Of a stretch of 34,308 bases of DNA, positions 7,916 through 16,398 are shown piece by piece. A model generated the notes under the pieces. The model ran no database searches, was not told the origin of the DNA, and was given only the letters and a program-made list of their open reading frames with translations. This stretch comes from Verrucomicrobiota bacterium (GTDB taxonomy: Bacteria; Verrucomicrobiota; Verrucomicrobiia; Opitutales; Seribacteraceae), in assembly GCA_027593365.1 (NCBI GenBank), contig JAQCIX010000005.1:1-34308 (forward strand), in the 5' to 3' direction. Numbering within the stretch: the stretch's first letter is position 1; the number at the start of each line of letters is the position of its first letter. Position numbers and translations under genes: made by a program.

Positions 7916-9454
7916 TTACTCCCACTCAATTGTACTAGGTGGTTTTGAGCTTACATCATAGACCACTCTGTTTGCTCCTTGAACTTCATTTATTATCCTG
8001 CTGGAAACTTTACGAAGAAGGGCATCAGGCAAGCTAGCCCAATCTGCTGTCATCGCATCGCTACTGGTTACTGCCCGTAAGCATATGACATTCTCATAGG
8101 TTCGCTCATCTCCCATTACCCCAACACTCCTCACTGGCAAAAATACGCAGAATGCCTGCCACAATTTTCCATACCACCCTGAATGCCTAAGCTCATCGAT
8201 AAAGATCGCATCTGCCTGCTTTAAAACAGTTAGTCTCTTCGCGTTTATATCACCGATTACGCGGACACCTAAGCCTGGTCCTGGGAAGGGGTGTCTATTG
8301 ATGACATGATCGGGCAGCCCTAATTTTTTACCCAACAAGCGGACTTCGTCCTTAAAGAGTTCTCGCAATGGCTCCAAGAGCCTAAGTTTCATTTTGGCAG
8401 GGAGCCCGCCCACATTATGATGACTCTTTATCAGGGCGGCAGGATTGCCGCCAATGGGCACACTTTCGATGACATCAGGGTATAAGGTGCCCTGGGCAAG
8501 AAAATCAACTTCTCCGAGGGTTTTGACTTCTTTATCAAAGACATCAATAAAGGTCTTCCCAATAATTTTCCTTTTTCTTTCTGGATCCGTTACTCCTTTT
8601 AACTTTCCCAAGAAAAGGCTGCCTGCTTTAGCTACTCTTAATTTCCCAGGAATATGGTCATTAAATAGCTTAATGACCTCTTCCCGCTCATTTAGCCGCA
8701 ATAAGCCGTTGTCTACAAAGATTGAAGTCAACTGCTTACCAATTGCCCGATCAATCAAGGCAGCGGCAACACTGGAGTCTACGCCTCCACTTAATCCTAA
8801 AATCACTTTCTTTTTACCGACTTGTTCTCTTATTTTTTGAACAGATGCTTCAATGAAGTCACCCATATCCCAATCTGCTTTGCATTTACAAATCGAGAAA
8901 AGGAAATTTTTAATGACTTCGACCCCTCTTTGGGAATGTTCCACTTCGGGATGGAACTGTAATCCATAAAATCTTCTCTTTGCATCTTCAATTGCCGAAA
9001 AATCCGAGTTTTCTGTGCTGGCAATGCCTTGAAAACCCTGAGGGACCCGAACAATTGCATCTCCGTGAGAATTCCAAACGGTTAAGGATTTTGGCATTTT
9101 TGCAAAGAGCTTACCGGCTTTTTTTATGGTTAGCTGGCTTCTGCCATATTCACGGTGCTCACACTTCTTGACTTCACCACCGAGCAATTTTCCCATCAAC
9201 TGCAGACCATAACAAATTCCTAAGACCGGGACTCCTAAAGAAAATATTCTCTTGTCAGGCAAAGGTGCTCCTTTGGAAAGAACACTTGCGGGTCCACCGG
9301 ATAATATAATTCCTAGAGGCTGGGCCTTTTTAATAGCAGCAAGTGGGGTATCAAATGGCAGTACCTGGGAGTAAACATTTTGCTCTCGAATACGACGGGC
9401 GATGACCTGAGTGTACTGAGAACCAAAATCAAGAACCAAAACAGTCTGTGGCAT
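7916..9454 (-). CDS. guaA: GMP synthase (glutamine-hydrolysing)
   Basis: Converts XMP to GMP with ATP and glutamine. The 512-residue protein has an N-terminal class I amidotransferase domain with C81 in LGICYGLQ and H168/E170 in LQFHPEVEH. An ATP pyrophosphatase domain follows with the P-loop LSGGVDSS (221-228), then the C-terminal dimerisation domain ending in the characteristic PPSTIEWE. The ATG at 9454 is preferred over an in-frame TTG at 9463, which would add only three residues. It leads the guaA-hisDCBH run. Purine and histidine synthesis share AICAR, which offers a plausible but unproven reason for the linkage. Confidence 0.97.
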   Translation of the reverse strand: MPQTVLVLDFGSQYTQVIARRIREQNVYSQVLPFDTPLAAIKKAQPLGIILSGGPASVLSKGAPLPDKRIFSLGVPVLGICYGLQLMGKLLGGEVKKCEHREYGRSQLTIKKAGKLFAKMPKSLTVWNSHGDAIVRVPQGFQGIASTENSDFSAIEDAKRRFYGLQFHPEVEHSQRGVEVIKNFLFSICKCKADWDMGDFIEASVQKIREQVGKKKVILGLSGGVDSSVAAALIDRAIGKQLTSIFVDNGLLRLNEREEVIKLFNDHIPGKLRVAKAGSLFLGKLKGVTDPERKRKIIGKTFIDVFDKEVKTLGEVDFLAQGTLYPDVIESVPIGGNPAALIKSHHNVGGLPAKMKLRLLEPLRELFKDEVRLLGKKLGLPDHVINRHPFPGPGLGVRVIGDINAKRLTVLKQADAIFIDELRHSGWYGKLWQAFCVFLPVRSVGVMGDERTYENVICLRAVTSSDAMTADWASLPDALLRKVSSRIINEVQGANRVVYDVSSKPPSTIEWE

Positions 9455-9486
9455 ATTAAACAAAATACTATGTTAAAACGAAGATT

Positions 9487-9500
9487 GATAAGGGCTTATC
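9487..9500. promoter_or_regulatory. Palindrome upstream of guaA
   Basis: GATAAG-GG-CTTATC is a perfect 6-bp inverted repeat with a 2-base centre, 33-46 bases before the guaA start, in the gap where the guaA-his promoter should lie. It could be an operator half-site pair or a coincidence. The centre is too tight for a stable RNA hairpin of full length. No convincing -35/-10 pair is visible beside it. Confidence 0.3.
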
Positions 9501-9557
9501 TAAATCCTCGCAAACCCTATTCTGCAAAACAGAGAAAACTGTACTAAAAGATGAAAG

Positions 9558-9575
9558 CTAGTCCTCAAAGACTAG
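9558..9575 (-). terminator. Possible weak terminator after rplQ
   Basis: A 6-bp inverted repeat, CTAGTC/GACTAG around a 6-base loop, lies 25 bases beyond the rplQ stop. In the direction of transcription it is followed by a broken T-rich stretch (CTTTCATCTTTT). This is the place where the ribosomal transcript would be expected to end. The stem is short and half A/T, so the call is tentative. Confidence 0.35.
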
Positions 9576-9599
9576 GTATTTCATCAATGTTTAAAAAGG

Positions 9600-10247
9600 C
9601 TATTTACTCTCAGTCGACCCTTCGGGCTCCACATCCTCAATCTGAGTCGGTGCTTCTTCTTGCGATTCAGCGATTTCTTCGGACGAGGTTAAAATCTCTT
9701 CAGCGGCAGGGGATGCTACTTCCTCAGAAACTACTGTTTCCACTGGCTCATTAGCCTCTGAAGTTGCAACGGGAGATTCGTCCTGCTCATCCTTGGACGG
9801 CTTTGATTCAGACTTTTCTGTTTTCTTCTTAGATTGCTTCTTCTTGGAGGCCTTTTTCTTCGGAGCCTCTTCAACAAATTCAATGAGTGCCATATCTGCA
9901 GCATCTCCAAGACGAGGTAATGCAAGTTTATAAATACGGGTATAACCACCGTTACGATTCACAAATTGGTCGACGAGTTCATCAAACAATTTAGATACAG
10001 CTTTTTTATTTCTTAACCGAGCAATTGCAAGTCGACGAAAATGTATTTTGCGGGCTGCATCATCCGTGCTTTGAGCTTTTTTCGCTAATGTAATTATTTT
10101 TTCTATAGCTGGACGTAATGCTCTGGCTTTTGCCAAAGTTGTTTTAATTCTGCCGTGTTCAATTAGGGAACAAGAAAGATTAGCCACCAATGAAACTCGG
10201 TGGGCAGACTTTACACCCAACTGATGATTGTGCTTACGATGTCTCAT
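9600..10247 (-). CDS. rplQ: Ribosomal protein L17 with long charged C-terminal tail
   Basis: L17 is a large-subunit protein near the exit tunnel. Residues 1-125 are a normal L17 core (MRHRKHNHQLGVKSAHR, then NRNGGYTRI at 98-106 and the closing GDAADMALIEF). Bacterial L17 usually ends about here. This protein runs on to residue 215: residues 129-150 are very rich in lysine and serine, and 153-215 are rich in Glu, Ser, Thr and Ala. The tail is low complexity and predicted to be disordered. It is the last gene of the alpha operon, 23 bases after rpoA, in the usual order rpsM-rpsK-rpsD-rpoA-rplQ. Confidence 0.96.
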   Translation of the reverse strand: MRHRKHNHQLGVKSAHRVSLVANLSCSLIEHGRIKTTLAKARALRPAIEKIITLAKKAQSTDDAARKIHFRRLAIARLRNKKAVSKLFDELVDQFVNRNGGYTRIYKLALPRLGDAADMALIEFVEEAPKKKASKKKQSKKKTEKSESKPSKDEQDESPVATSEANEPVETVVSEEVASPAAEEILTSSEEIAESQEEAPTQIEDVEPEGSTESK

Positions 10248-10270
10248 GGGAATACTTTAAAGGTGAGGAA

Positions 10271-11269
10271 TTAATTAGTTGCAGATTCTAAAAGACGATT
10301 CTCAAATTTCATTCCGAGGGATAGACCAAGTTGCTCAAGTTTTGCTTTAATCTCGTTGAGGGACTTTTTACCGAAATTCCTGTATTTAAGCATTTCGGGT
10401 TCAGATTTGGTTGCCAACTCACCAACGGTAGTAATGTTAGCATTGTTGAGACAATTAGCTGCTCTTACTGAAAGTTCAATTTCATTAACACTCATGCTAA
10501 GAAGATTTTTTAACCTGTTTTGCTCTTCACTGACCTGCTTCGTGTTACTTTCAAACTCAATTTGTTCTTCGCTGATCTGGTCAAATACATCCAAATGATG
10601 ACGAAGAATAGCGGCAGATTGTTTCAATGCATCATCAGGAGAAATTCTACCGTCCGTGTGGATTTCTAATACAAGTTTATCGTAATCAGTCATTTGACCA
10701 ACACGGGTGTTTAGGACATCGTACTTAACAAGTTTAACTGGGCTGTATAATGCGTCTACATTGATCATTCCGATAGGCTGATTATCTTGCTTGCTGTCTT
10801 CGCCCAAACAAAATCCGCGCCCGACAGTAACATCCATTTCAGCAAAAACTCTTTGTTTCCGATCCGTAGTTAAGATCACCTGCTCAGGGTTGATGATCTC
10901 AATACCCTCGACAGGGGAGATATCACCAGCAGTAATTTCCCCTTCTTTTTCAATATCAAGAGTGATGACAGCGTTTTCTGATTTGTGGTTGATGATAAGA
11001 ACCTTTTTCAGGTTAAGAACTATATCCGTGACATCTTCAACCACGCCATCAACACTCTGAAATTCATGTTGAATTCCATCCATTTTTAAGGAAGAAATAG
11101 CAGCACCTTCAATAGAGCTAAGCAAAACACGGCGGAATGCATTGCCTATTGTATGTCCGTAACCAGTCTCAAATGGGTCAGCAATAAACTTTGCAAACTT
11201 GTCGTTGGCGGTTTCCTCCTCTTTGATGAGTCGATTAGGTAGTTCGAATTTTCCAAGTCTTGTGGCCAT
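10271..11269 (-). CDS. rpoA: RNA polymerase alpha subunit
   Basis: Alpha dimerises to nucleate assembly of RNA polymerase and binds UP elements and activators with its C-terminal domain. At 332 residues both domains are complete. The N-terminal domain has the TxGNAFRR-type motif (GHTIGNAFRRVLLSSIEG, 38-55). The C-terminal domain spans about 256-320, with R269 and N272 aligning to the DNA-contacting R265 and N268 of E. coli, so UP-element recognition should be retained. The ATG at 11269 is 32 bases after rpsD, the longest gap inside the alpha cluster. No Shine-Dalgarno sequence is seen. Confidence 0.98.
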   Translation of the reverse strand: MATRLGKFELPNRLIKEEETANDKFAKFIADPFETGYGHTIGNAFRRVLLSSIEGAAISSLKMDGIQHEFQSVDGVVEDVTDIVLNLKKVLIINHKSENAVITLDIEKEGEITAGDISPVEGIEIINPEQVILTTDRKQRVFAEMDVTVGRGFCLGEDSKQDNQPIGMINVDALYSPVKLVKYDVLNTRVGQMTDYDKLVLEIHTDGRISPDDALKQSAAILRHHLDVFDQISEEQIEFESNTKQVSEEQNRLKNLLSMSVNEIELSVRAANCLNNANITTVGELATKSEPEMLKYRNFGKKSLNEIKAKLEQLGLSLGMKFENRLLESATN

Positions 11270-11301
11270 GGTAAGATATCGGTTATGAATATAATTTAAA
11301 A

Positions 11302-11910
11302 TTAACGACTGTAGAATTCTACAACCAGTTGTACATTTATGCTTTGCTCCAACTCATCTGCCTGAGGTAATCTGGAGACTGTTCCTTGAAGAGAATCTGC
11401 TTTAACTTCGAGCCAAGGTGGAGTGTTGTTGTATTGCGATCCATCAAGGTTGCGTGTCGCAACTTGTCTTGAAGAAGTTTTTTCCCGAACGGTTAAATCA
11501 TCTCCAACGGATACCTGATAACTTGGAATATCTACTTTGTGTCCGTTAACCAAAAGGTGCCCATGGTTAACAAACTGTCTAGCAGATTTACGAGTTTTTG
11601 CGAAACCGAGTCTGTAAACAACATTATCTAATCTGGTTTCTAAAGATGAAAGAAAGTTTTCACCCGTGATACCCTGTTTGCGTTTTGCTTTCTGAAAGAG
11701 ATTCCTGAACTGCTTTTCAGTTAAGCCGTACATCATTCTGAGTTTTTGTTTTTCAAGTAAGCCCGCACTGTAGTCACTTACCTTTCTGCGAAAGCCAGGG
11801 CCATGTTGACCTGGGGGGTATGTGCGTCGTTCAAAAGATTTATTAGCGGGAAAAATCGCCATGCCAAAGCGGCGATTTATACGGGTAGTGGGTCCAGTGT
11901 AGCGTGACAT
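11302..11910 (-). CDS. rpsD: Ribosomal protein S4 (zinc-free form)
   Basis: Primary 16S rRNA binder of the small subunit, often the translational repressor of the alpha operon. The 202-residue protein starts MSRYTGPTTRINRRFG at the ATG at 11910; a longer frame upstream to 11958 would overlap rpsK and has no family resemblance. The N-terminal segment lacks the CxxC-type zinc cluster of many S4 proteins, so this is the C-minus form. The S4 RNA-binding domain follows (LETRLDNVVYRLGFAKTR, then QFVNHGHLLVNG). It lies 17 bases after rpsK. Confidence 0.97.
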   Translation of the reverse strand: MSRYTGPTTRINRRFGMAIFPANKSFERRTYPPGQHGPGFRRKVSDYSAGLLEKQKLRMMYGLTEKQFRNLFQKAKRKQGITGENFLSSLETRLDNVVYRLGFAKTRKSARQFVNHGHLLVNGHKVDIPSYQVSVGDDLTVREKTSSRQVATRNLDGSQYNNTPPWLEVKADSLQGTVSRLPQADELEQSINVQLVVEFYSR

Positions 11911-11927
11911 TTTTTTAAATTTTCGGG

Positions 11928-12488
11928 TTAAACGCGACGTCTTTTCGGAGAGCGACAACCGTTGTGAGGAACAGGAGTAACATCAATGATCGAAGATACA
12001 TTAAAGCCTAAGCTTTGTAGTGCCCGGATTGCTGAATCTCTTCCCATTCCTGGGCCTTTTACCTTTACAAGAACTTCTTTCATGCCGTGAGACATCGCAA
12101 CTTTTCCTGCATCTTGGGTGACCACTTGTGCTGCATAAGCAGTAGATTTTCTAGATCCACGAAAATTACATTTTCCTGAACTCGACCATGAAATGACATT
12201 GCCCTTCATGTCCGTGAAAGAGACTTTTGTGTTATTGAAAGTAGCAACAATGTAACAAATACCTGAGGAAATATTTTTACTTCCTTTGGCCTTGCGTACT
12301 TTAACTTGTTCAATGTTAGCACCTAAGAGGTCGGCTGCTGTCTCCTCTTTCTTGACGGGCTTTTCATCCTCTTTTGTGTCAGGGTTCGCTACTTTTTGCT
12401 CCTTTTTTGTATCAGCGGCAGTAGCTTTTTCTACAGGAGAAGAAACATTGGTTTCCTCTTCTACTAAATTGTCTTGGTCTTCACTCAT
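11928..12488 (-). CDS. rpsK: Ribosomal protein S11 with long N-terminal extension
   Basis: S11 lies on the platform of the small subunit near the mRNA exit. The core (about 60-186) is normal, with [39 protein letters not shown] and the closing [17 protein letters not shown]. Ahead of it are about 58 residues that E. coli S11 (129 residues) lacks, rich in Glu, Lys, Asp, Thr and Ala and free of aromatics. The frame has no internal ATG, GTG or TTG between the extension and the core, so the extension cannot be an annotation error. The ATG at 12488 is preceded by an AT-rich leader without a Shine-Dalgarno sequence. Confidence 0.96.
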   Translation of the reverse strand: MSEDQDNLVEEETNVSSPVEKATAADTKKEQKVANPDTKEDEKPVKKEETAADLLGANIEQVKVRKAKGSKNISSGICYIVATFNNTKVSFTDMKGNVISWSSSGKCNFRGSRKSTAYAAQVVTQDAGKVAMSHGMKEVLVKVKGPGMGRDSAIRALQSLGFNVSSIIDVTPVPHNGCRSPKRRRV

Positions 12489-12512
12489 GAATCTAAATAT
12501 TATTGTGTTTGG

Positions 12513-12887
12513 TTAGCTTTTACGCACAACACCCACGGTTTTCCTGCCCCCTTTGCGAGTTCTAGCATTTGTGATTGTTCTTTGCCCACGAACAGGAAGA
12601 CCACGCTGATGACGAAGACCCCTGTAACTACGAATGCTTTGGAGGCGTTTGAGATTATTTGTGATCTGGCGACGTAAGTCCCCTTCAACCATAATTTTAT
12701 TATCAATAATATAATTACTAATCAAACTTAGATCTTGCTCTGACAGTTCCTGAGTTCTCCGATCAGGGTCAATTCCAGTCTCCTCGAGAATTTTTTGGGC
12801 TCTTGTTGGTCCAATTCCGTAAACATATCGCAAAGAGAAAGCGATTTTCTTACGATTTGGGATATCTACTCCTAATAATCTAGCCAT
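12513..12887 (-). CDS. rpsM: Ribosomal protein S13
   Basis: Small-subunit head protein that contacts the large subunit and P-site tRNA. The 124 residues show the family start MARLLGVDIPNRKKI, the helix-two-turn-helix region YGIGPTRAQKILEE and the basic C-terminus RGLRHQRGLPVRGQRT. It follows secY by 22 bases, with no room for map, infA or rpmJ, which often lie between these genes. The ATG is in the recurrent TATTATG context. Confidence 0.98.
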   Translation of the reverse strand: MARLLGVDIPNRKKIAFSLRYVYGIGPTRAQKILEETGIDPDRRTQELSEQDLSLISNYIIDNKIMVEGDLRRQITNNLKRLQSIRSYRGLRHQRGLPVRGQRTITNARTRKGGRKTVGVVRKS

Positions 12888-12909
12888 AATATTTTGTAAT
12901 AAATTTTAA

Positions 12910-14463
12910 TTATGCTCCTTTGAAAAAGTAAGCCAGTAATCCAAATGCAAAAAGGGCGATTGAAATAACTATCAAAGGTCTCCACTGAGCCTCAAAATCT
13001 TTAAGCTCAAGTGATTCAATTCCACGATTCGAAGTGGATCGACCTCGAATTCTGCCCTTGCGAAGGAACCCATCGTAATGCCTTTGCAAAAGAAAGGTTT
13101 CTATTTGACGCATAGTATCTAAGACGACGCCCACTATAATTAACATACCAGTACCGCCAAAAAAAGTAGCAACATTGTAAGAAACATTTGCGGTTTTAAA
13201 TATAAAATCAGGGAAGACTGCTATGATCGTCAGGAAAATAGCACCCGCCAAAGTGAGTCTGGTCATGACAAAATCTAAAAAACGAGCAGTGTGCTCACCA
13301 GGGCGGACACCTGGGACATAGCCTCCATTCTTTTTGAGATCATCAGCTATCTGAACCGGCTTAAACATAATAGATACCCAAAAATAGCTAAAAACTAGGA
13401 TTAGACCCCCGTATACCATGTAATATAACCAGCCCCTTCCGGCAAAAGCGTTTGCTAAGTCTATTGCCCAATTGGTCTCATTTGGGGAATCGGCGATTGC
13501 GGCACCAAGTGTCCTTAGGAGTTGTGCTGGAAACATCAGAATCGCACTAGCAAAAATAACGGGCATCACTCCAGCATAGTTGACTTTGAGGGGTAAAAAA
13601 GAACTCTGGCCTCCAAAGACTTTTCTACCAACCATTCTCTTGGCGTATTGAACAGGAATTTTCCTTTGTGCCTGAGTGACAGCAATAATACCTCCAACAA
13701 CAAGTAAGAAAAGACCTATCATTAAGATCGCTTTGATAATAACTAAATTGTCCTCTGCTGGCGCTAAGAATATCAGGGCATAAGCATCGGCAAGAGCTTT
13801 GGGTAAATCCGCTAATATACCAACTGTGATAAGTAACGAAATGCCATTCCCAATGCCTCGTTGAGTAATTTGTTCACCTAACCACATTAAAATTAAGGAT
13901 CCAGTGGTTAGGAATATGATAGAATTGATAAGGAATAAGGAAGGAGATGAAGCAACAACGATGTCTCCGAGGGGTTGTCCATCCAAACCTATCTCTGCTG
14001 GGTTAAAACCCATTATAAGACTTCCTGGACTATCACGTAATGCAACCGCCAAGAGCCCACCCTGAACCAAACAAATAAGAATGGTTAAGTAACGAGTGTA
14101 TTGGGAAATTTTTTGCCTTCCAGGTTCTCCCTCCTGTTGCAATCTTGCTAAATGCGGGAATACTGCACCCATTAATTGCATAATGATCGATGCACTAATG
14201 TAGGGCATGATACCCAAGGCGAATAATGCACCATTGAGAAGTGCACCACCAGTAAACATGTTATAGAAGCCTAATATATCATTACTGTCAGAATCGCTTC
14301 TTGTTTGTTCTCTAAGTTCGAAAAACTCCTTTATAGGTGCAGGATCCACACCAGGTAAGGGTATGTTTGCACCTACCCGAGCAATAAACAACAGAGCCAA
14401 GGTGAAGAAAATCTTCTGCCTTAATTCAGGTATTTTGAGCGAGTTGGTGAAAGCAGAGAGCAT
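12910..14463 (-). CDS. secY: Preprotein translocase channel subunit SecY
   Basis: SecY forms the membrane channel for protein export with SecE, SecG and SecA. The 517-residue protein has about ten hydrophobic spans. Typical landmarks are IPLPGVDP near the N-terminus, GIMPYISASIIMQL, the QRGIGNGISLLI motif, NYAGVMPVIFASA and YFWVSIMFKP. It is about 70 residues longer than E. coli SecY (443). The extra length appears to lie in a loop around residues 55-72 and in the region after the third span (about 135-165). It sits at the usual place after rplO, 6 bases away. Confidence 0.97.
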   Translation of the reverse strand: MLSAFTNSLKIPELRQKIFFTLALLFIARVGANIPLPGVDPAPIKEFFELREQTRSDSDSNDILGFYNMFTGGALLNGALFALGIMPYISASIIMQLMGAVFPHLARLQQEGEPGRQKISQYTRYLTILICLVQGGLLAVALRDSPGSLIMGFNPAEIGLDGQPLGDIVVASSPSLFLINSIIFLTTGSLILMWLGEQITQRGIGNGISLLITVGILADLPKALADAYALIFLAPAEDNLVIIKAILMIGLFLLVVGGIIAVTQAQRKIPVQYAKRMVGRKVFGGQSSFLPLKVNYAGVMPVIFASAILMFPAQLLRTLGAAIADSPNETNWAIDLANAFAGRGWLYYMVYGGLILVFSYFWVSIMFKPVQIADDLKKNGGYVPGVRPGEHTARFLDFVMTRLTLAGAIFLTIIAVFPDFIFKTANVSYNVATFFGGTGMLIIVGVVLDTMRQIETFLLQRHYDGFLRKGRIRGRSTSNRGIESLELKDFEAQWRPLIVISIALFAFGLLAYFFKGA

Positions 14464-14469
14464 AATAAA

Positions 14470-14907
14470 TTATGAGATTTTGACTGATCCTCCTGCTGCT
14501 TCAATTTTCTTGACCGCAGAAGCTGAGGCAAAGTTAACTTCAACCTCAAAGGACTTGGTTATGTCACCAGTGCCTAATAATTTAACTGATTTCGAATTAG
14601 CACGAATAAGACCCGCACTACTTAAAGACTCTAAGTTTACTTTATCGCTGGGTAAAATTTCTAAATCGCCGACGTTGACAATTGCAATCGTGGATTGAAA
14701 CCGAGCCCTGTTAAACCCACGTTGGGGTAATTTACGATAAAGAGGCATTTGGCCTCCTTCGAAGCCTGCCCGAAGGGAATAACCTGAGCGAGCACCAGCA
14801 CCCTTATGACCACGGCAAGAGGTTTTGCCATGTCCATTTCCTTCACCTCTGCCTAATCTTTTTTTACCACGATTAGCACCCTTGGGTAAGATATGTTCTT
14901 TCATCAT
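14470..14907 (-). CDS. rplO: Ribosomal protein L15
   Basis: Large-subunit assembly protein. The N-terminal glycine/arginine-rich arm (KRLGRGEGNGHGKTSCRGHK) and GFEGGQMPLYRKLPQRGF are diagnostic. Length is 145 residues. Two adjacent ATG codons (14907 and 14904) could each start it. It follows rpsE by only 12 bases, so rpmD (L30), which usually lies between them, is absent here. Confidence 0.97.
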   Translation of the reverse strand: MMKEHILPKGANRGKKRLGRGEGNGHGKTSCRGHKGAGARSGYSLRAGFEGGQMPLYRKLPQRGFNRARFQSTIAIVNVGDLEILPSDKVNLESLSSAGLIRANSKSVKLLGTGDITKSFEVEVNFASASAVKKIEAAGGSVKIS

Positions 14908-14919
14908 TTTAAATTTAAA

Positions 14920-15471
14920 TTAAGAAGAAACAGAGGCTGTAAAACTTGGTCCACTAACTCTTTCGCCTCTAATTTGGGAAATTTCTTCTGCTGATCGTAA
15001 TCCTGATAAACCTTTCAATGTCGCACCGACAACAGAAAGTGGGTTGTTAGAACCTAATGATTTGGAAAGGACATTTTTAATACCAGCACCTTCCAAAACA
15101 GCACGAACGCCACCGCCTGCGATAATTCCCGTACCTTCTCTAGCTGGACGAAGGAGAACCTTCCCACCATCGAAATTAGCCAAGATAGGGTGGGGTATAG
15201 TTTCACCAGCCAGCGAAACAGGGATCATGGATTTTTTTGCCTGTTCGGTCCCTTTACGAATTGCATCTGGAACCATTTGAGCTTTGCCATATCCAAAACC
15301 TACATTGCCTTTTTGGTCTCCCACTACAACAAGTGCTGCGAAACTGAACCGACGTCCTCCTTTAACAACTTTAGCACAGCGATTTACATGGACTACTTTT
15401 TCAAATAACTCTTCTTCGTCTGAAATGTTTTTTTCAGCTACCTTGGGATTGTTCTTCTTTGCTTCAGTCAT
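14920..15471 (-). CDS. rpsE: Ribosomal protein S5
   Basis: Small-subunit protein that affects decoding fidelity and mRNA unwinding. The 183-residue protein has an N-terminal double-stranded RNA-binding fold ([28 protein letters not shown]) and the C-terminal domain with [19 protein letters not shown]. About 20 charged residues precede the usual start of homology. The ATG is in the TATTATG context, 6 bases after rplR. Confidence 0.97.
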   Translation of the reverse strand: MTEAKKNNPKVAEKNISDEEELFEKVVHVNRCAKVVKGGRRFSFAALVVVGDQKGNVGFGYGKAQMVPDAIRKGTEQAKKSMIPVSLAGETIPHPILANFDGGKVLLRPAREGTGIIAGGGVRAVLEGAGIKNVLSKSLGSNNPLSVVGATLKGLSGLRSAEEISQIRGERVSGPSFTASVSS

Positions 15472-15477
15472 AATAGA

Positions 15478-15834
15478 TTAAAATTTTAGTCCTTCTTTTC
15501 TGACTGATTCAGCAAAAGCTTTAACGCAGCCATGATACTTTCTTCCCGCACGGTCAAAAACAACAGTTTTGATTCCGGCATCTACAAGTCTTTTTCCTAA
15601 AAGAGATCCCAATTTATCTGAACTACTGACATTGGGCAGGTGGGTTTTCAGTTCTTTTTCATTTGTTGAAATTGAAACTAATGTAGTTGCTAGTTCATCG
15701 TTAATACACTGCGCGTGAATATTTTTGTTCGTAAACCTGACCGTTAACCTTGGTCGGAGTGCAGTACCAACAATTTTCTTTCTGATACGCCAGCGTCTCT
15801 TTTGTAAAAGTTCTCTTTTCTTACCAAGATTCAT
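15478..15834 (-). CDS. rplR: Ribosomal protein L18
   Basis: L18 binds 5S rRNA in the central protuberance together with L5. The 118-residue protein has the basic N-terminus ([16 protein letters not shown]), the [16 protein letters not shown] segment and the end [19 protein letters not shown]. It lies in the standard rplF-rplR-rpsE order. The ATG is in the TATTATG context. Confidence 0.97.
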   Translation of the reverse strand: MNLGKKRELLQKRRWRIRKKIVGTALRPRLTVRFTNKNIHAQCINDELATTLVSISTNEKELKTHLPNVSSSDKLGSLLGKRLVDAGIKTVVFDRAGRKYHGCVKAFAESVRKEGLKF

Positions 15835-15852
15835 AATATTAAATTAAGCAAT

Positions 15853-16389
15853 TTAAGCTGATTTTTTACCTTCTTTTCTGCGTACATATTGTCCAAGAAT
15901 TCGAACCCCTTTGCCTTTGTATGGCTCAACAGGGTAATAACTCTTAATATCTGCAGCGAGTTGACCAACTTTTTGTTTATCGGCACCCTCCACATGAATT
16001 TTGACATTGTCAGCAACTGTAACTGAGACGCCATCAGGTATTGGGTGGTTAATGGGATGCGAGTAACCCAACTCGAGACCAACATCTGTTCCTTTGACAG
16101 CTGCCCTAAAACCTACCCCTTCAATCAGTAAGTCTTTGCTGTAAGGAGTAACCACACCCGTTACCATGTTGGCAACAAGTGATCGAATAGTACCCTGTAA
16201 CGCTCTTGTTTGACGACCCGAATCAACGGGTTTAACAACTACTTCATTCTCCGAAATCTCGAGAGTAACTGATTCATGTAAATCTTGATGCAACTCCCCC
16301 TTGGGTCCTTTCACCTTTACCGAACCACCGGTAGATGAAACTTCGACACCTGATGGGATGTTGATGGGTAAATTTCCAATTCTGCTCAT
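15853..16389 (-). CDS. rplF: Ribosomal protein L6
   Basis: Large-subunit protein near the GTPase-associated centre. The 178 residues show the start MSRIGNLPINIPSGV, two L6 repeats and the C-terminal motif PEPYKGKGVRI in the form VEPYKGKGVRILGQYVRRKEGK. It is 9 bases after rpsH. The ATG is in the TATTATG context with no Shine-Dalgarno sequence. Confidence 0.97.
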   Translation of the reverse strand: MSRIGNLPINIPSGVEVSSTGGSVKVKGPKGELHQDLHESVTLEISENEVVVKPVDSGRQTRALQGTIRSLVANMVTGVVTPYSKDLLIEGVGFRAAVKGTDVGLELGYSHPINHPIPDGVSVTVADNVKIHVEGADKQKVGQLAADIKSYYPVEPYKGKGVRILGQYVRRKEGKKSA

Positions 16390-16398
16390 AATAAATTT

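Noticed and set aside
8445-8840. 131-codon plus-strand open frame opposite guaA
   Set aside because: It lies fully antisense to the ATP-pyrophosphatase domain of GuaA, shows no recognisable domain and has no supporting start context; it is a shadow of the real gene.
11911-11958. Upstream in-frame start for rpsD adding 16 residues
   Set aside because: It would overlap rpsK and the added residues do not resemble S4; MSRYTGP at 11910 is the standard start.
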